Below the pieces are notes generated by a model. That model saw only the letters and a program-made list of their open reading frames with translations. It searched no databases and was not told the DNA's origin. From Akkermansiaceae bacterium (lineage in GTDB: Bacteria > Verrucomicrobiota > Verrucomicrobiia > Verrucomicrobiales > Akkermansiaceae), in assembly GCA_029866215.1 (NCBI GenBank), contig JARWZU010000014.1, positions 1-43,802 of the forward strand: 43,802 nt of DNA, read 5' to 3'. Shown here one piece after another: positions 1-7,908 of the stretch; position 1 is the stretch's first letter; every line of letters begins with the position of its first letter. Both the position numbers and the translations under genes were made by a program.

Positions 1-554
1 CTTCCAGTGAGCGCACCATCCGCACCGTCGCTCCAAGCTGCAGCTTTGCGACCATTGAGGGTCACCGTGGTCCCACCGCCCTTCGGCTTCGGCACAACTT
101 TTTCATCGTAGTCGCAGTCCAGCATGACCTTGTAAGTAACACCCCATGGGTCAAAAAGTCCCGTTACCGTCGTTCCTGTAGAATTGTAAATCAGCCCGTT
201 TTTGTTCGCCATGCCTTCTTTTGCGGAGACTAACTTGATTGCACGGGTATTCAACGGAGCCGACGCAGTTTCAAGGCCAAGAACTACGTTGAGGAAATCG
301 GTGATGTTGAGCTTGGTATCCACTGCCGTGTCAATCGTCAGCGTTGTCGGCATGCTGCCATACTCAGTGCTGAAGTTATTCACCGCCGATTCCAAGGCGA
401 CACAGGTGGCGAGCGCCGTGGTCTTCTTGGCTTTCTGGATTGCGGCATTGCCTGCGGCAAATCCGGCTCCGGCAAGCACCGCGATGATCGCGATGACGAC
501 GAGAAGTTCTACGAGGGTAAATCCGCTCTCGCGGCGAGACAATTGGGTTTTCAT
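1..554 (-). CDS. type II secretion/type IV pilus-like pseudopilin, 3' end outside window
   Basis: I found this by translating the minus strand from the ATG at 552-554. The frame stays open for 184 codons and runs off the window start. The N-terminus is a classic prepilin leader: a short basic stretch (KTQLSRRES), Gly11, then Phe12 and the hydrophobic FTLVELLVVIAII helix with the conserved Glu at mature position 5 (Glu16). Prepilin peptidase should cut after Gly11 and methylate Phe12. The segment near the window edge contains the motif WSDGADG, close to the WSxGxDG end of many GspG-like pseudopilins, so little is probably missing. The protein likely sits in the inner membrane before assembly into a pseudopilus. 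No secretion ATPase or platform gene is nearby. There is no Shine-Dalgarno sequence before the start. Confidence 0.85.
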   Translation of the reverse strand, partial: MKTQLSRRESGFTLVELLVVIAIIAVLAGAGFAAGNAAIQKAKKTTALATCVALESAVNNFSTEYGSMPTTLTIDTAVDTKLNITDFLNVVLGLETASAPLNTRAIKLVSAKEGMANKNGLIYNSTGTTVTGLFDPWGVTYKVMLDCDYDEKVVPKPKGGGTTVTLNGRKAAAWSDGADGALTG

Positions 555-632
555 GGCTGGGTTGAAGTTCAAGTTCACGGGTTGAGAGCAAATAGAAGGA
601 TTTTACGACTGACAACCTTTCAATCGAATTCG

Positions 633-660
633 AATCTATATCGTACATACTTTATTTCAA
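633..660 (-). promoter_or_regulatory. candidate sigma-70-type promoter for the pseudopilin gene
   Basis: On the minus strand, TTGAAA (655-660) and TAGATT (633-638) are separated by 16 bases in an AT-rich stretch about 80 bases upstream of the pseudopilin start. The match is to the general bacterial consensus (5/6 and 4/6). The rest of 555-840 holds nothing else I recognise. Confidence 0.35.
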
Positions 661-840
661 TTTTTATTTGAGAAAACCCATTTGCATCCATCGACCATCG
701 CCAATTCATCGCCCTGAGACCCACCGAACGACCCCACAACCGACCCACTCAGCAGCCACTTGCATCCAAATCCCCCAAGAACATCGGGTCGCCCACCCTT
801 TCCCGTTGCGAAACGAAAGATCTAGCGGCAAACTTCGCAC

Positions 841-3192
841 ATGTCCGGCAATCCTCTGCGAGATTCCATTCTCGATGCCCTCCGCTCCGCAAATGGGCTT
901 CCTTTGTCGAAGTCCCAACTCGCCCGAGGCCTTAAACTCCCCGGCACCCGAGTGACCGAGCTCCGCAACACGCTCGAAGCGCTCACCAAGGAGGGCCTCA
1001 CCCGCGAAGGGAAAAAGAACTGCTACCACCTCGCTGGAACCCCGAAAAACCAACTCACCGGCGTCCTCAAGTTCCACCCAAAGGGCCACGCATTCTTCTT
1101 CCCCGAAATCACCGACGACCAAAACATCGCCACCGGCATCGACTTCACCCTGCACTCCCGCATCCTCGTCGACCGACGCAATGTCTCGACCTCTCTGGAT
1201 GGCGACCGCGTGCTGGTTTCTCTCATCAAACCCGTCGCCCGCCCCTTCCGCACCCGCAGCGAACTCCTCCCCGAACCAAGCGATGAACTCCGCGGCAAGG
1301 TGGAAAAAGTGCTCGCACGCCGGTCTGGCCGACTCGTCGGAATCTTCCGTAAAAAAGCGAATTTCGGCTGGGTCGATTGCGACGACAAGGCGATCGAAGG
1401 CAAGGTCGATGTGATCGGCGAAACCACCGCAATGCCAGGCCAATTGGTCGTGGTGGATCTCACCGATTGGACCGACCGCAACGCCACCCCGCGTGGCAGG
1501 ATCATCGAGGTCCTCGGTTGGCCCGGTGACCCAGGAGTCGACATGATTTCCGTAATCCACCGCTACGGCTTGCGCACGTCGTTCCCAGACCCTGTTTTGG
1601 CAGAGGCGCGCGCCGTGCCTGAAGAACCGACTGCTACGGAAATCGCACGCCGCAAGGATTGGCGGGACAAGCTAGTGATCACCATCGACCCCGCAGATGC
1701 CAAGGATCATGATGACGCAATCTGGTTAGAAAAAACCGCCAAGGGCTGGTCACTTGCCGTCCACATCGCGGATGTCTCGCACTACATCAAACCGGGCAGC
1801 CCGATGGATCAGGAAGCCATCGAACGCGGCAACTCGACCTACCTCGTCGACCGAGTTTTGCCGATGTTGCCCACGGAGCTGAGCAATGGCATTTGCTCGC
1901 TCGTCCCCAACGTAGATCGTCTCACCAAATGCGCGCTGTTAGAAATCTCCAAAGACGGCGAGATCACCAAGGCGAAATTCATCGATGCCGTCATCCACAG
2001 CCGAGCCAAGCTATCCTACGAACAAGCGCAGGCGATTCTCGATGGAAAGCCAGCTCCAACCGGGTCCGACCCACAACTCGCCGAAATGGTCAAAGAGGGC
2101 TGGAAACTCGCCTCCGCCATGCGCACCCGCCGGTTTACTCAAGGCGCGCTCGACTTGGAAATGCCGGAAATTAAAATCCGCCTCGACTCCGATGGCCGTG
2201 CCGAAGTCGCAGAACCGGTGGTTCACACCGAAAGCCACCAACTCGTCGAGGAATGCATGCTCGCCGCGAACGAAGCCGTCGCAAAGATCCTGAAAGACCG
2301 CATGAAGCCTGCGATCTATCGAATCCACGAAGATCCCGATCCATCTCGTTTGTTGGATTACACCGAGACCGCCAAGGCTCACGGCTACCGACCCGGCGAT
2401 CTAACCAACCGCGCGCACATCCAAAATTTGCTAGATGAATCAAAGGGCAGCCCAGAAGAGCATGTGATCAAACTCGGCCTACTCAAAAGCCTCAAACGAG
2501 CTGCGTACTCCGCAGAACCGATCGGGCACTATGGACTTGCCAAAGGCGACTACTGCCACTTCACCAGCCCGATCCGCCGCTACGCGGACCTCATCGTCCA
2601 CCGCGCACTGCAACCCCTCCTCGAAAACCCACCAAAACCCCACGACCGAACACCCTCGCAAGCCGACCTGCGCGAAATTTCCCGCCATATTTCTGACACC
2701 GAACGCACGTCGTCCGACGCAGAAAGCGAAACCAAGCAAATCAAGCTGCTAGAATATCTCGATCGCGTGGCCAGCTCGGATGAGCCACCATTGTTCGACG
2801 GTCTGATCACCGACGTGCGGCCGATGGGACTCATGGTCGAGATCCCAGCCATGGGAGTTCGTGGCGTGGTGAAGCGCGAAGACCTGCCCGATGGACGCTG
2901 GCGCTTCGAGGCCCACCGGATGGCATGGGTATCGATGGACGGTAAAGTCATCCAACTCGGGATGCGCATCCCACTGCGCGTGATTCACATCGACTTCGAC
3001 AAACGCTTTGTGGACTTCGCCGTCGCAGGCAAACCCACCAGCGAGGGCACCCACGTAACAACCACGCGCCTCCCAACTGCGGGGAAAAAAGGCAAACCAC
3101 ATTCCAAGCCGGCAGCAAATCTCGGACCTCAAAAACGAGGAAAATTTAAGCCAGACGCTAAGAAATCCGCCAAACGCCACAAGCGGAAATAG
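841..3192 (+). CDS. rnr: ribonuclease R (3'-5' exoribonuclease)
   Basis: A 783-residue RNase II/RNB-superfamily enzyme that degrades structured RNA from the 3' end in the cytoplasm. Order of domains: an N-terminal winged-helix region (about residues 5-65), cold-shock domains (about 70-250), the RNB catalytic domain from about 270, an S1 domain (about 647-730) and a Lys/Arg-rich tail. The metal-binding motif TIDPADAKDHDDAI is at residues 281-294, with Asp283, Asp289, Asp291 and Asp292 matching the catalytic Asp set of RNase R/II. The winged helix and basic tail favour RNase R over RNase II. The start at 841 leaves the full winged helix intact. The next gene follows after 46 bases on the same strand, so the two may be co-transcribed. 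Confidence 0.97.
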   Translation: MSGNPLRDSILDALRSANGLPLSKSQLARGLKLPGTRVTELRNTLEALTKEGLTREGKKNCYHLAGTPKNQLTGVLKFHPKGHAFFFPEITDDQNIATGIDFTLHSRILVDRRNVSTSLDGDRVLVSLIKPVARPFRTRSELLPEPSDELRGKVEKVLARRSGRLVGIFRKKANFGWVDCDDKAIEGKVDVIGETTAMPGQLVVVDLTDWTDRNATPRGRIIEVLGWPGDPGVDMISVIHRYGLRTSFPDPVLAEARAVPEEPTATEIARRKDWRDKLVITIDPADAKDHDDAIWLEKTAKGWSLAVHIADVSHYIKPGSPMDQEAIERGNSTYLVDRVLPMLPTELSNGICSLVPNVDRLTKCALLEISKDGEITKAKFIDAVIHSRAKLSYEQAQAILDGKPAPTGSDPQLAEMVKEGWKLASAMRTRRFTQGALDLEMPEIKIRLDSDGRAEVAEPVVHTESHQLVEECMLAANEAVAKILKDRMKPAIYRIHEDPDPSRLLDYTETAKAHGYRPGDLTNRAHIQNLLDESKGSPEEHVIKLGLLKSLKRAAYSAEPIGHYGLAKGDYCHFTSPIRRYADLIVHRALQPLLENPPKPHDRTPSQADLREISRHISDTERTSSDAESETKQIKLLEYLDRVASSDEPPLFDGLITDVRPMGLMVEIPAMGVRGVVKREDLPDGRWRFEAHRMAWVSMDGKVIQLGMRIPLRVIHIDFDKRFVDFAVAGKPTSEGTHVTTTRLPTAGKKGKPHSKPAANLGPQKRGKFKPDAKKSAKRHKRK

Positions 3193-3238
3193 TCTCAATC
3201 GCCTTGCCACCCAACAGCTCAATGATTCAATCACCTCC

Positions 3239-4318
3239 ATGAAAAAAGAAGACCGCGAGTTCCTATTCCATTTATTAGAAACCCCAAGCCCCACCGGCTT
3301 TGAAATGCGCGGCCAACACGTTTGGGCGGACTGGATCAAAAGCCACGGACTTGAGGTGGCCTGCGATGCCTACGGATCCACATGGGCCACTTTCCCTGGG
3401 AAATCCGAGCGCATCATTATGCTAGAAGCCCACGCCGATGAAATTGGGTACATGATCAAACACATCGATGATCGGGGGTTTCTCCGATTGGACCGCGTCG
3501 GCGGCTCGGATGCAGCCACAGCTCGCGGGCGCAGGCTCACGATCCTCGGCGACAAGGGATCCGTCTCCGGCATCATTGGCAACACGGCGATCCACCTCCG
3601 CCGCGATGAAACAGGCGCTGAAAAAGCCCCAAATGTCCACGATCTCTGGGTGGATATTGGCGCTTCTAACAGAACCGAAGTCGCAGAACTTGGTATCCGG
3701 GTCGGTCACCCAGCGGTCTATCAGGATGGACCGCTCGAAATCGCTCACCAACGACTGATCGGCCGCGCCTTGGACAATCGAATCGGCAGCTACATCATCG
3801 CCCAAGTGATCAAACGCATCTCCACCCACAAGAAAAAACCTGCACTCACCGTGATCTGCCTCAATGCCGTCCAAGAGGAAATCGGCGGCCATGGAGCGAT
3901 GATGGCAACTCATCGACTTAAGCCCGATCTTTGCGTCTGCCTCGATGTCACCCACGCAACCGATACCCCAGGACTCGATCCCGCAAAACACGGCAGCGTA
4001 AAACTGGGCGGAGGACCAACCCTGACCCACGGAACCTCAAACCACCCGATCGTCGTTCAGCGTCTGTTAGATGTCGCACACAAAGCCAAAATCCCAATTC
4101 AGCACGAGGCCAGCAGCCGCTTCACTGGCACCGACACCGACAAGATTTTCCATTCCCGCGACGGCGTGCCTTCCGCACTCGTTTCGTTGCCACTACGCTG
4201 CATGCACTCGGTCGTCGAAACGGCCCACCTCGCCGATATCGAAAAGACCATCGAACTCCTCACCCAGTTCGTGCTTTCCGTCTCGGAAAAGGAGCAATTC
4301 AGCCAGTCAATCGACTGA
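3239..4318 (+). CDS. M42 family metallopeptidase (glutamyl aminopeptidase/PepA-like)
   Basis: A 359-residue protein of the M42 family, which forms large tetrahedral aminopeptidases that trim peptides in the cytoplasm. The two-metal site can be traced: His65 and Asp67 (EAHADE), bridging Asp179 (ALDNR), catalytic Glu213 and Glu214 (QEEIGG), Asp236 (LDVTHA) and His323 (MHSVVE). All expected ligands are present, so it should be active. Older annotations of this family as endoglucanase or cellulase are not supported by its fold. The length is normal. The ATG at 3239 has no Shine-Dalgarno sequence. It may be co-transcribed with rnr. The substrate preference cannot be read from sequence. Confidence 0.93.
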   Translation: MKKEDREFLFHLLETPSPTGFEMRGQHVWADWIKSHGLEVACDAYGSTWATFPGKSERIIMLEAHADEIGYMIKHIDDRGFLRLDRVGGSDAATARGRRLTILGDKGSVSGIIGNTAIHLRRDETGAEKAPNVHDLWVDIGASNRTEVAELGIRVGHPAVYQDGPLEIAHQRLIGRALDNRIGSYIIAQVIKRISTHKKKPALTVICLNAVQEEIGGHGAMMATHRLKPDLCVCLDVTHATDTPGLDPAKHGSVKLGGGPTLTHGTSNHPIVVQRLLDVAHKAKIPIQHEASSRFTGTDTDKIFHSRDGVPSALVSLPLRCMHSVVETAHLADIEKTIELLTQFVLSVSEKEQFSQSID

Positions 4319-4334
4319 CAAAATCATTCTGCTA

Positions 4335-4377
4335 GAAAACGAAGAATCGGCGACTAACTGAAGTTGGCCGCCGATTC
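4335..4377 (-). terminator. intrinsic terminator of the hsp20 gene
   Basis: A perfect 9-bp inverted repeat (4344-4352 with 4369-4377) lies 17 bases past the hsp20 stop. On the minus strand it is followed by the T-rich run TTCGTTTTC. The plus-strand side lacks a T tract, so it mainly serves the minus-strand gene, though it could also help end the convergent peptidase transcript. Confidence 0.7.
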
Positions 4378-4393
4378 AAAATCGCCAACATCT

Positions 4394-4843
4394 CTAGTGA
4401 ATCTTCACTTCGATTTGCTTGGATTTGACCTCTTTGTTTTTCGGAACGTGCACGGTGAGCATTCCATCTTCATATTCCGCAGTCATTCCCTCGGGCTTTG
4501 AGGATTCGGGTAGCGTGAAGGTTCGTTCAAACGACCCATAGGACCGCTCAATCCGATGGTACTTCTTGCCCTTCTCTTCCTTCTCGAACTTCCGGTGCCC
4601 ACTAATCTGCAAGACACCATTGTCGATCAAGACTTTCACATCCTCTTTTTTGACCTCCGGAAGCTCCGCCTTGATTAAGAACTCCTTCTCATCCTCAGTC
4701 ACATCAACTAGGGGGGTCCAATCAGAAAATCCATGGTCCCCCTCGCCTTCAATGCGTTTGGATGGGTGCCCAAGCAAGGTTGTAAGCCGATTCTGCATTT
4801 CGTTCAGTTCGCTGAACGGATTCCATTTTGCGAGTGTATTCAT
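4394..4843 (-). CDS. small heat-shock protein, Hsp20/alpha-crystallin family
   Basis: A 149-residue ATP-independent holdase chaperone. It starts with the WNPFSELNEMQNRL segment typical of bacterial class A Hsp20 proteins. The alpha-crystallin domain covers about residues 43-145, with the LPEVKKEDVKV segment and the C-terminal signature GMLTVHVPK (the G-x-L-x-x-x-x-P motif). The short tail contains an IEV motif that can dock between dimers. The gene has its own terminator just downstream and a possible heat-shock promoter just upstream (4857-4884), so it is probably monocistronic. Confidence 0.95.
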   Translation of the reverse strand: MNTLAKWNPFSELNEMQNRLTTLLGHPSKRIEGEGDHGFSDWTPLVDVTEDEKEFLIKAELPEVKKEDVKVLIDNGVLQISGHRKFEKEEKGKKYHRIERSYGSFERTFTLPESSKPEGMTAEYEDGMLTVHVPKNKEVKSKQIEVKIH

Positions 4844-4856
4844 AATTATGTTTTGG

Positions 4857-4884
4857 TGATCCGGCAGTTATTTATTGATTCAAG
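4857..4884 (-). promoter_or_regulatory. candidate sigma-32-like heat-shock promoter for hsp20
   Basis: On the minus strand, CTTGAA (4879-4884) is followed after 14 bases by CCGGATCA (4857-4864). The RpoH consensus known from proteobacteria is CTTGAA, 13-15 bases, CCCCATnT. The -35 part is exact and the -10 part is partial. Its place 14 bases before an Hsp20 start supports the reading, but one partial match can arise by chance. Confidence 0.3.
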
Positions 4885-5065
4885 ATCGCCCGCCAGATCG
4901 AGCACGCCTTGAAAGGAATTCCGTCAACATGCCAGCGATGGCAAATATCCGAGCCTCCCTGTTTCACTATCGCAGACATCTCTTTGAATTGCTTTGCAGT
5001 TCTTGCCGAAAACATTGCACATCTTGCTTCCATGCGGTGCGCAGCGTCGATTCGTTCAGATTCAC

Positions 5066-6022
5066 TCAATTTCGAGCATGCTTACCACCATGCACTTGCA
5101 ATAGCCCCACACGAAATTCCCTCGGTGAGCAGCCTACAATTCTTCTGAAAGTTCGATTGAAATGAGCGATCGAACTGAAACCGGATTCACATGCAACCTC
5201 TGAAACCTGTACACGAGGCGTCCTCAATCGCTCCTTTGCCCCATCAATGCGAACACGATTTACATACTCCGTAAAAGTTAAACTCGTGCATTCCTTGAAC
5301 TTCCTACAAAAATAATAGCTGCTCATATTTGCAACTTTTGCAACTTCACCCAGTGTCAGCGCCTCTTCTCGATGCTCCATCACGTACTGACATGCTCGCC
5401 TGATGTTAGGAATCTCCGATGATCGGAACCGAAGGATCAGATCCTTCGCAGGCAAAACCAACTGACTTGCGAAGAATTCTAACAGAATAATAATTGAACC
5501 CTGCGTCAGTGGATCGCTTACCTTCAAGTCGAAGTAACCTGAGCGAGCCACCCGCTCGTCAAATCTCGTAGGATGTTCGGTGAGATGCCGCATGATTTTC
5601 TCAAATTTTTCATGGCTTGGCGCCTCAAAAAGAATACCACTTGGCCTAAGAAAAATTGGAATGTCCTCGCCCAGCGGGATGGCAACACAACTTTCACAAA
5701 GATCAGTAAAACAAGTCATTGTGCGTGATGACCCATCACAACCAGCTGTGTCCGCCTCACATCGAAGTTTACAGCATTCGCATGCCTCTCGATGACGAAT
5801 GATTGATTGATAGAATGGATTTTCTGCTGACCAGCCTCCCTCCGAGCACCACCACGAATCTCCCACTGCGATCCCGAGGGGTAACCCCGTAACCTGCCGA
5901 AATGCAGATGCATAGTTCCTAAACATTGCGGAACTCTCCAATTGCCCAGCGATGAACAGGGCCTCTGCCGAACCACCAGATTTTTGCGAAGAAGCCAGAC
6001 AGTTCATAGGGATATCGACCAT
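5066..6022 (-). CDS. AraC family regulator with PocR sensory domain
   Basis: A 318-residue transcription factor. The N-terminal half (about residues 25-175) resembles the PocR ligand-binding domain, a PAS-related sensor with conserved cysteines. Here they cluster as CECCKLRC, then AGC, then TCFTDLCESC. The C-terminal 100 residues (about 210-310) carry two AraC-type helix-turn-helix motifs: LGEVAKVANMSSYYFCRKFK and VSEVACESGFSSIAHFNRTFRR. PocR domains in other bacteria respond to small molecules such as propanediol-pathway or hydrocarbon compounds, but the ligand here is unknown. The gene is visibly less G+C-rich than rnr or ribBA, which hints at a different history. No obvious target operon is adjacent. 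The start at 6022 precedes the full sensory domain. Confidence 0.88.
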   Translation of the reverse strand: MVDIPMNCLASSQKSGGSAEALFIAGQLESSAMFRNYASAFRQVTGLPLGIAVGDSWWCSEGGWSAENPFYQSIIRHREACECCKLRCEADTAGCDGSSRTMTCFTDLCESCVAIPLGEDIPIFLRPSGILFEAPSHEKFEKIMRHLTEHPTRFDERVARSGYFDLKVSDPLTQGSIIILLEFFASQLVLPAKDLILRFRSSEIPNIRRACQYVMEHREEALTLGEVAKVANMSSYYFCRKFKECTSLTFTEYVNRVRIDGAKERLRTPRVQVSEVACESGFSSIAHFNRTFRRIVGCSPREFRVGLLQVHGGKHARN

Positions 6023-6335
6023 GTAACATCATGCCAATTGATTCACCTGAGACAATTCAAAACCACAACCCGCGCCAAGCACGCCGCATGAGTAACGTTA
6101 AGATCATCAAAAAGCCTCATGAGACCATCGGCAAATCCAAAGCAATTTGCATCTTCCGAGCCGCTGCAATCCTCACTTTGCAGAGGTGAGCACTTTGGCT
6201 CGATCGTTGAATAAAACTCCAGCAGCTTCCTTCCCGCCGCCATTGGAAAACTCAGGGGAAAGCATAATCTGCGCAAGATTATAACGGCAGATCGTCGTGG
6301 GCTTAAACGCTCGTTTCCCGTGAAATTGCTTTCCG
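6023..6335. other. 313-bp intergenic stretch, no recognised gene
   Basis: The only sizeable frame (6043-6276, minus, 77 codons) shows no known domain, no signal peptide and no Shine-Dalgarno sequence. The promoter of the PocR/AraC gene should lie in the low-coordinate part of this stretch, but I could not pick a convincing one. Confidence 0.5.
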
Positions 6336-7187
6336 TCAGGGAATCAAAAAATCTCGAACCACTGCCATGTGCTGCATGTTTGGAACCCCACTATCTCCTA
6401 CCAGAATCGGCGGCACTGCATGGAGCGGCGTAAACGTGCGACTATCAAAAACCAACCCATGCAGAAACTTTTGGCCCGCAACAATGGTCGGGATTTCTAC
6501 CTTCGTCAGAGGGGCACTGGTTAAGACCCAGTCGTAAGGACGGTTGCGGTTTGCGTTGGTCATGTTCACGCCTTGCTGGTCAGTGGGAGGATTTTCGGGA
6601 ATGTTTACGATGGCTGACAATTCTTGGAGACCCTTTTCGCGAATGCTGGCTGTATTCAAATCTCCACCGATGATCAACATTGCATCTTTCGGAATATATT
6701 TGATTACATTGCCCACCAGCGCTTTAGCTTGAGTCGCTCGCGAAGCCTCGCCTTTTGAATGAAAGTGCACGCTGATCACCCACAAATCTTTATTCCCCGG
6801 CAGCCGCAGATGTGCCCAGACAAACTCTCGGTTGTTGAGCACAGGATCATCCCAAACCCCTGACTCAAGCATCGGGAAGCGGCTGATGATCCCATTGGGG
6901 ATTTGCATCCCATCTTCGCTAATGAAACAAAATCCTTCCCCAAACGTCTCGTTGACCCACTGGCGCTTGGGAATCGTCGTGTTGAACTCTTGGATCATCA
7001 CGATGTCAGGTTTCAGCCCTTTTAAAATACGCGCACCCGCACCTTCTGGATTGCTATGGTTGCCGTTGTCTGGCGAATACGATTGTTTGTTTTCGGACGT
7101 GAGGTTGGCAGCGATCGCCCTGACGCTAACCGGCTCGGCGCTTGCAAGTCCGAGAATGAGCCAACTCACCATCAAAGATCGAATCAT
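6336..7187 (-). CDS. secreted endonuclease/exonuclease/phosphatase-family protein
   Basis: A protein of about 283 residues with the EEP (DNase I-like) fold. Visible signatures are the metal-binding Glu in IQEF, the VISVHFHSKG strand, the GGDLNTA motif with its conserved Asp and Asn, and a C-terminal His in NMQHMAVVRDF at the place of the usual catalytic SDH. I chose the ATG at 7187 because it gives a clean signal peptide (MIRSLMVSWLILGLASA); the ATG at 7208 adds seven residues. It is therefore probably exported and acts on nucleic acid, phospholipid or a phosphoester outside the cytoplasm. The substrate cannot be told from sequence. It is divergent from yqgE across about 120 bases. Confidence 0.85.
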   Translation of the reverse strand: MIRSLMVSWLILGLASAEPVSVRAIAANLTSENKQSYSPDNGNHSNPEGAGARILKGLKPDIVMIQEFNTTIPKRQWVNETFGEGFCFISEDGMQIPNGIISRFPMLESGVWDDPVLNNREFVWAHLRLPGNKDLWVISVHFHSKGEASRATQAKALVGNVIKYIPKDAMLIIGGDLNTASIREKGLQELSAIVNIPENPPTDQQGVNMTNANRNRPYDWVLTSAPLTKVEIPTIVAGQKFLHGLVFDSRTFTPLHAVPPILVGDSGVPNMQHMAVVRDFLIP

Positions 7188-7307
7188 GGCCGAAATGCTG
7201 CCGTGCATCCTCAGTCACATCCAGCAAATTTGGGAATGTTTGAGGAATCTTGAATCTTGCTTAATCCGCGGTTGGCGAACGCTTCGGGCAGGTTTATCGT
7301 CTGACTC

Positions 7308-7874
7308 GTGGCCGAGAATCCGACTCCTCATGACCGTCCGATCCAACTCCAAGGGCAACTGCTCTTGGCCGATCCTTCGTTGCGAGGCAGTTGCTTCCAC
7401 CGGTCCGTGGTCCTCGTCGCTGAGCATGCCGTAGACCAGGGTGCGTTTGGCCTCATTTTTAATCACCCTCTCGGCAAATCAGTCGGCGATTTCCTGGAGG
7501 GGGGGGAATTCACCCCGTTGCAAAAGCTTGAGGTGTTTGATGGTGGCCCCGTTGGGCACGACCAGCTGACATTTTCCTCGTTCTGGTGGCATCAACATCA
7601 CGGCCTTCGGTGGGCACTCCGGCTTTCGGTCGATGACGCAATCGATCACGCGCACCGCTCTGGCCGAGTGGTCCGTGCCTTTATCGGTCATTCGGGTTGG
7701 ACCGCGGGACAACTGGAGCATGAACTGCAGAGAAATTCTTGGGTCACGGTCCCACCATCGGCCGAGCTGCTCGGATACAATCATGACCTCAGTCTTTGGG
7801 CAAACTTGATGCGTGAGGTTTCGCCGCTGCACCGCATCCTTGCCATTTCACCTGAAGACCCGACCCTCAATTGA
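7308..7874 (+). CDS. YqgE/AlgH family protein (UPF0301)
   Basis: A 188-residue protein of the YqgE/AlgH family. Family signatures are the N-terminal LQGQLLLADPSLRGSCFHRS segment, the FGLIFNHPLG strand, the FDGGPVGHDQLTF motif and the RAFIGHSGWTAGQLEHEL motif near the C-terminus. The start is a GTG at 7308, because no in-frame ATG precedes the conserved N-terminus. AlgH was linked to alginate regulation in Pseudomonas, but the biochemical role of the family is not established. RibBA follows after 34 bases on the same strand. Confidence 0.93.
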   Translation: MAENPTPHDRPIQLQGQLLLADPSLRGSCFHRSVVLVAEHAVDQGAFGLIFNHPLGKSVGDFLEGGEFTPLQKLEVFDGGPVGHDQLTFSSFWWHQHHGLRWALRLSVDDAIDHAHRSGRVVRAFIGHSGWTAGQLEHELQRNSWVTVPPSAELLGYNHDLSLWANLMREVSPLHRILAISPEDPTLN

Positions 7875-7908
7875 ACCTCTCCTCTTCGCACCTTTTTATC
7901 ACCAATCC

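Noticed and set aside
202-585. 127-codon open frame on the plus strand
   Set aside because: It is the antisense shadow of the pseudopilin gene, whose prepilin leader is unmistakable on the minus strand.
706-1560. 284-codon minus-strand frame over the start of rnr
   Set aside because: It lies opposite the conserved RNase R reading frame and its product has no recognisable domain.
2749-3339. 196-codon minus-strand frame at the end of rnr
   Set aside because: Shadow of the S1 domain and basic tail of RNase R and the start of the peptidase.
7820-7908. FMN riboswitch before ribBA
   Set aside because: This stretch is the coding end of yqgE and a 34-base gap, with no room for and no sign of the conserved RFN element.
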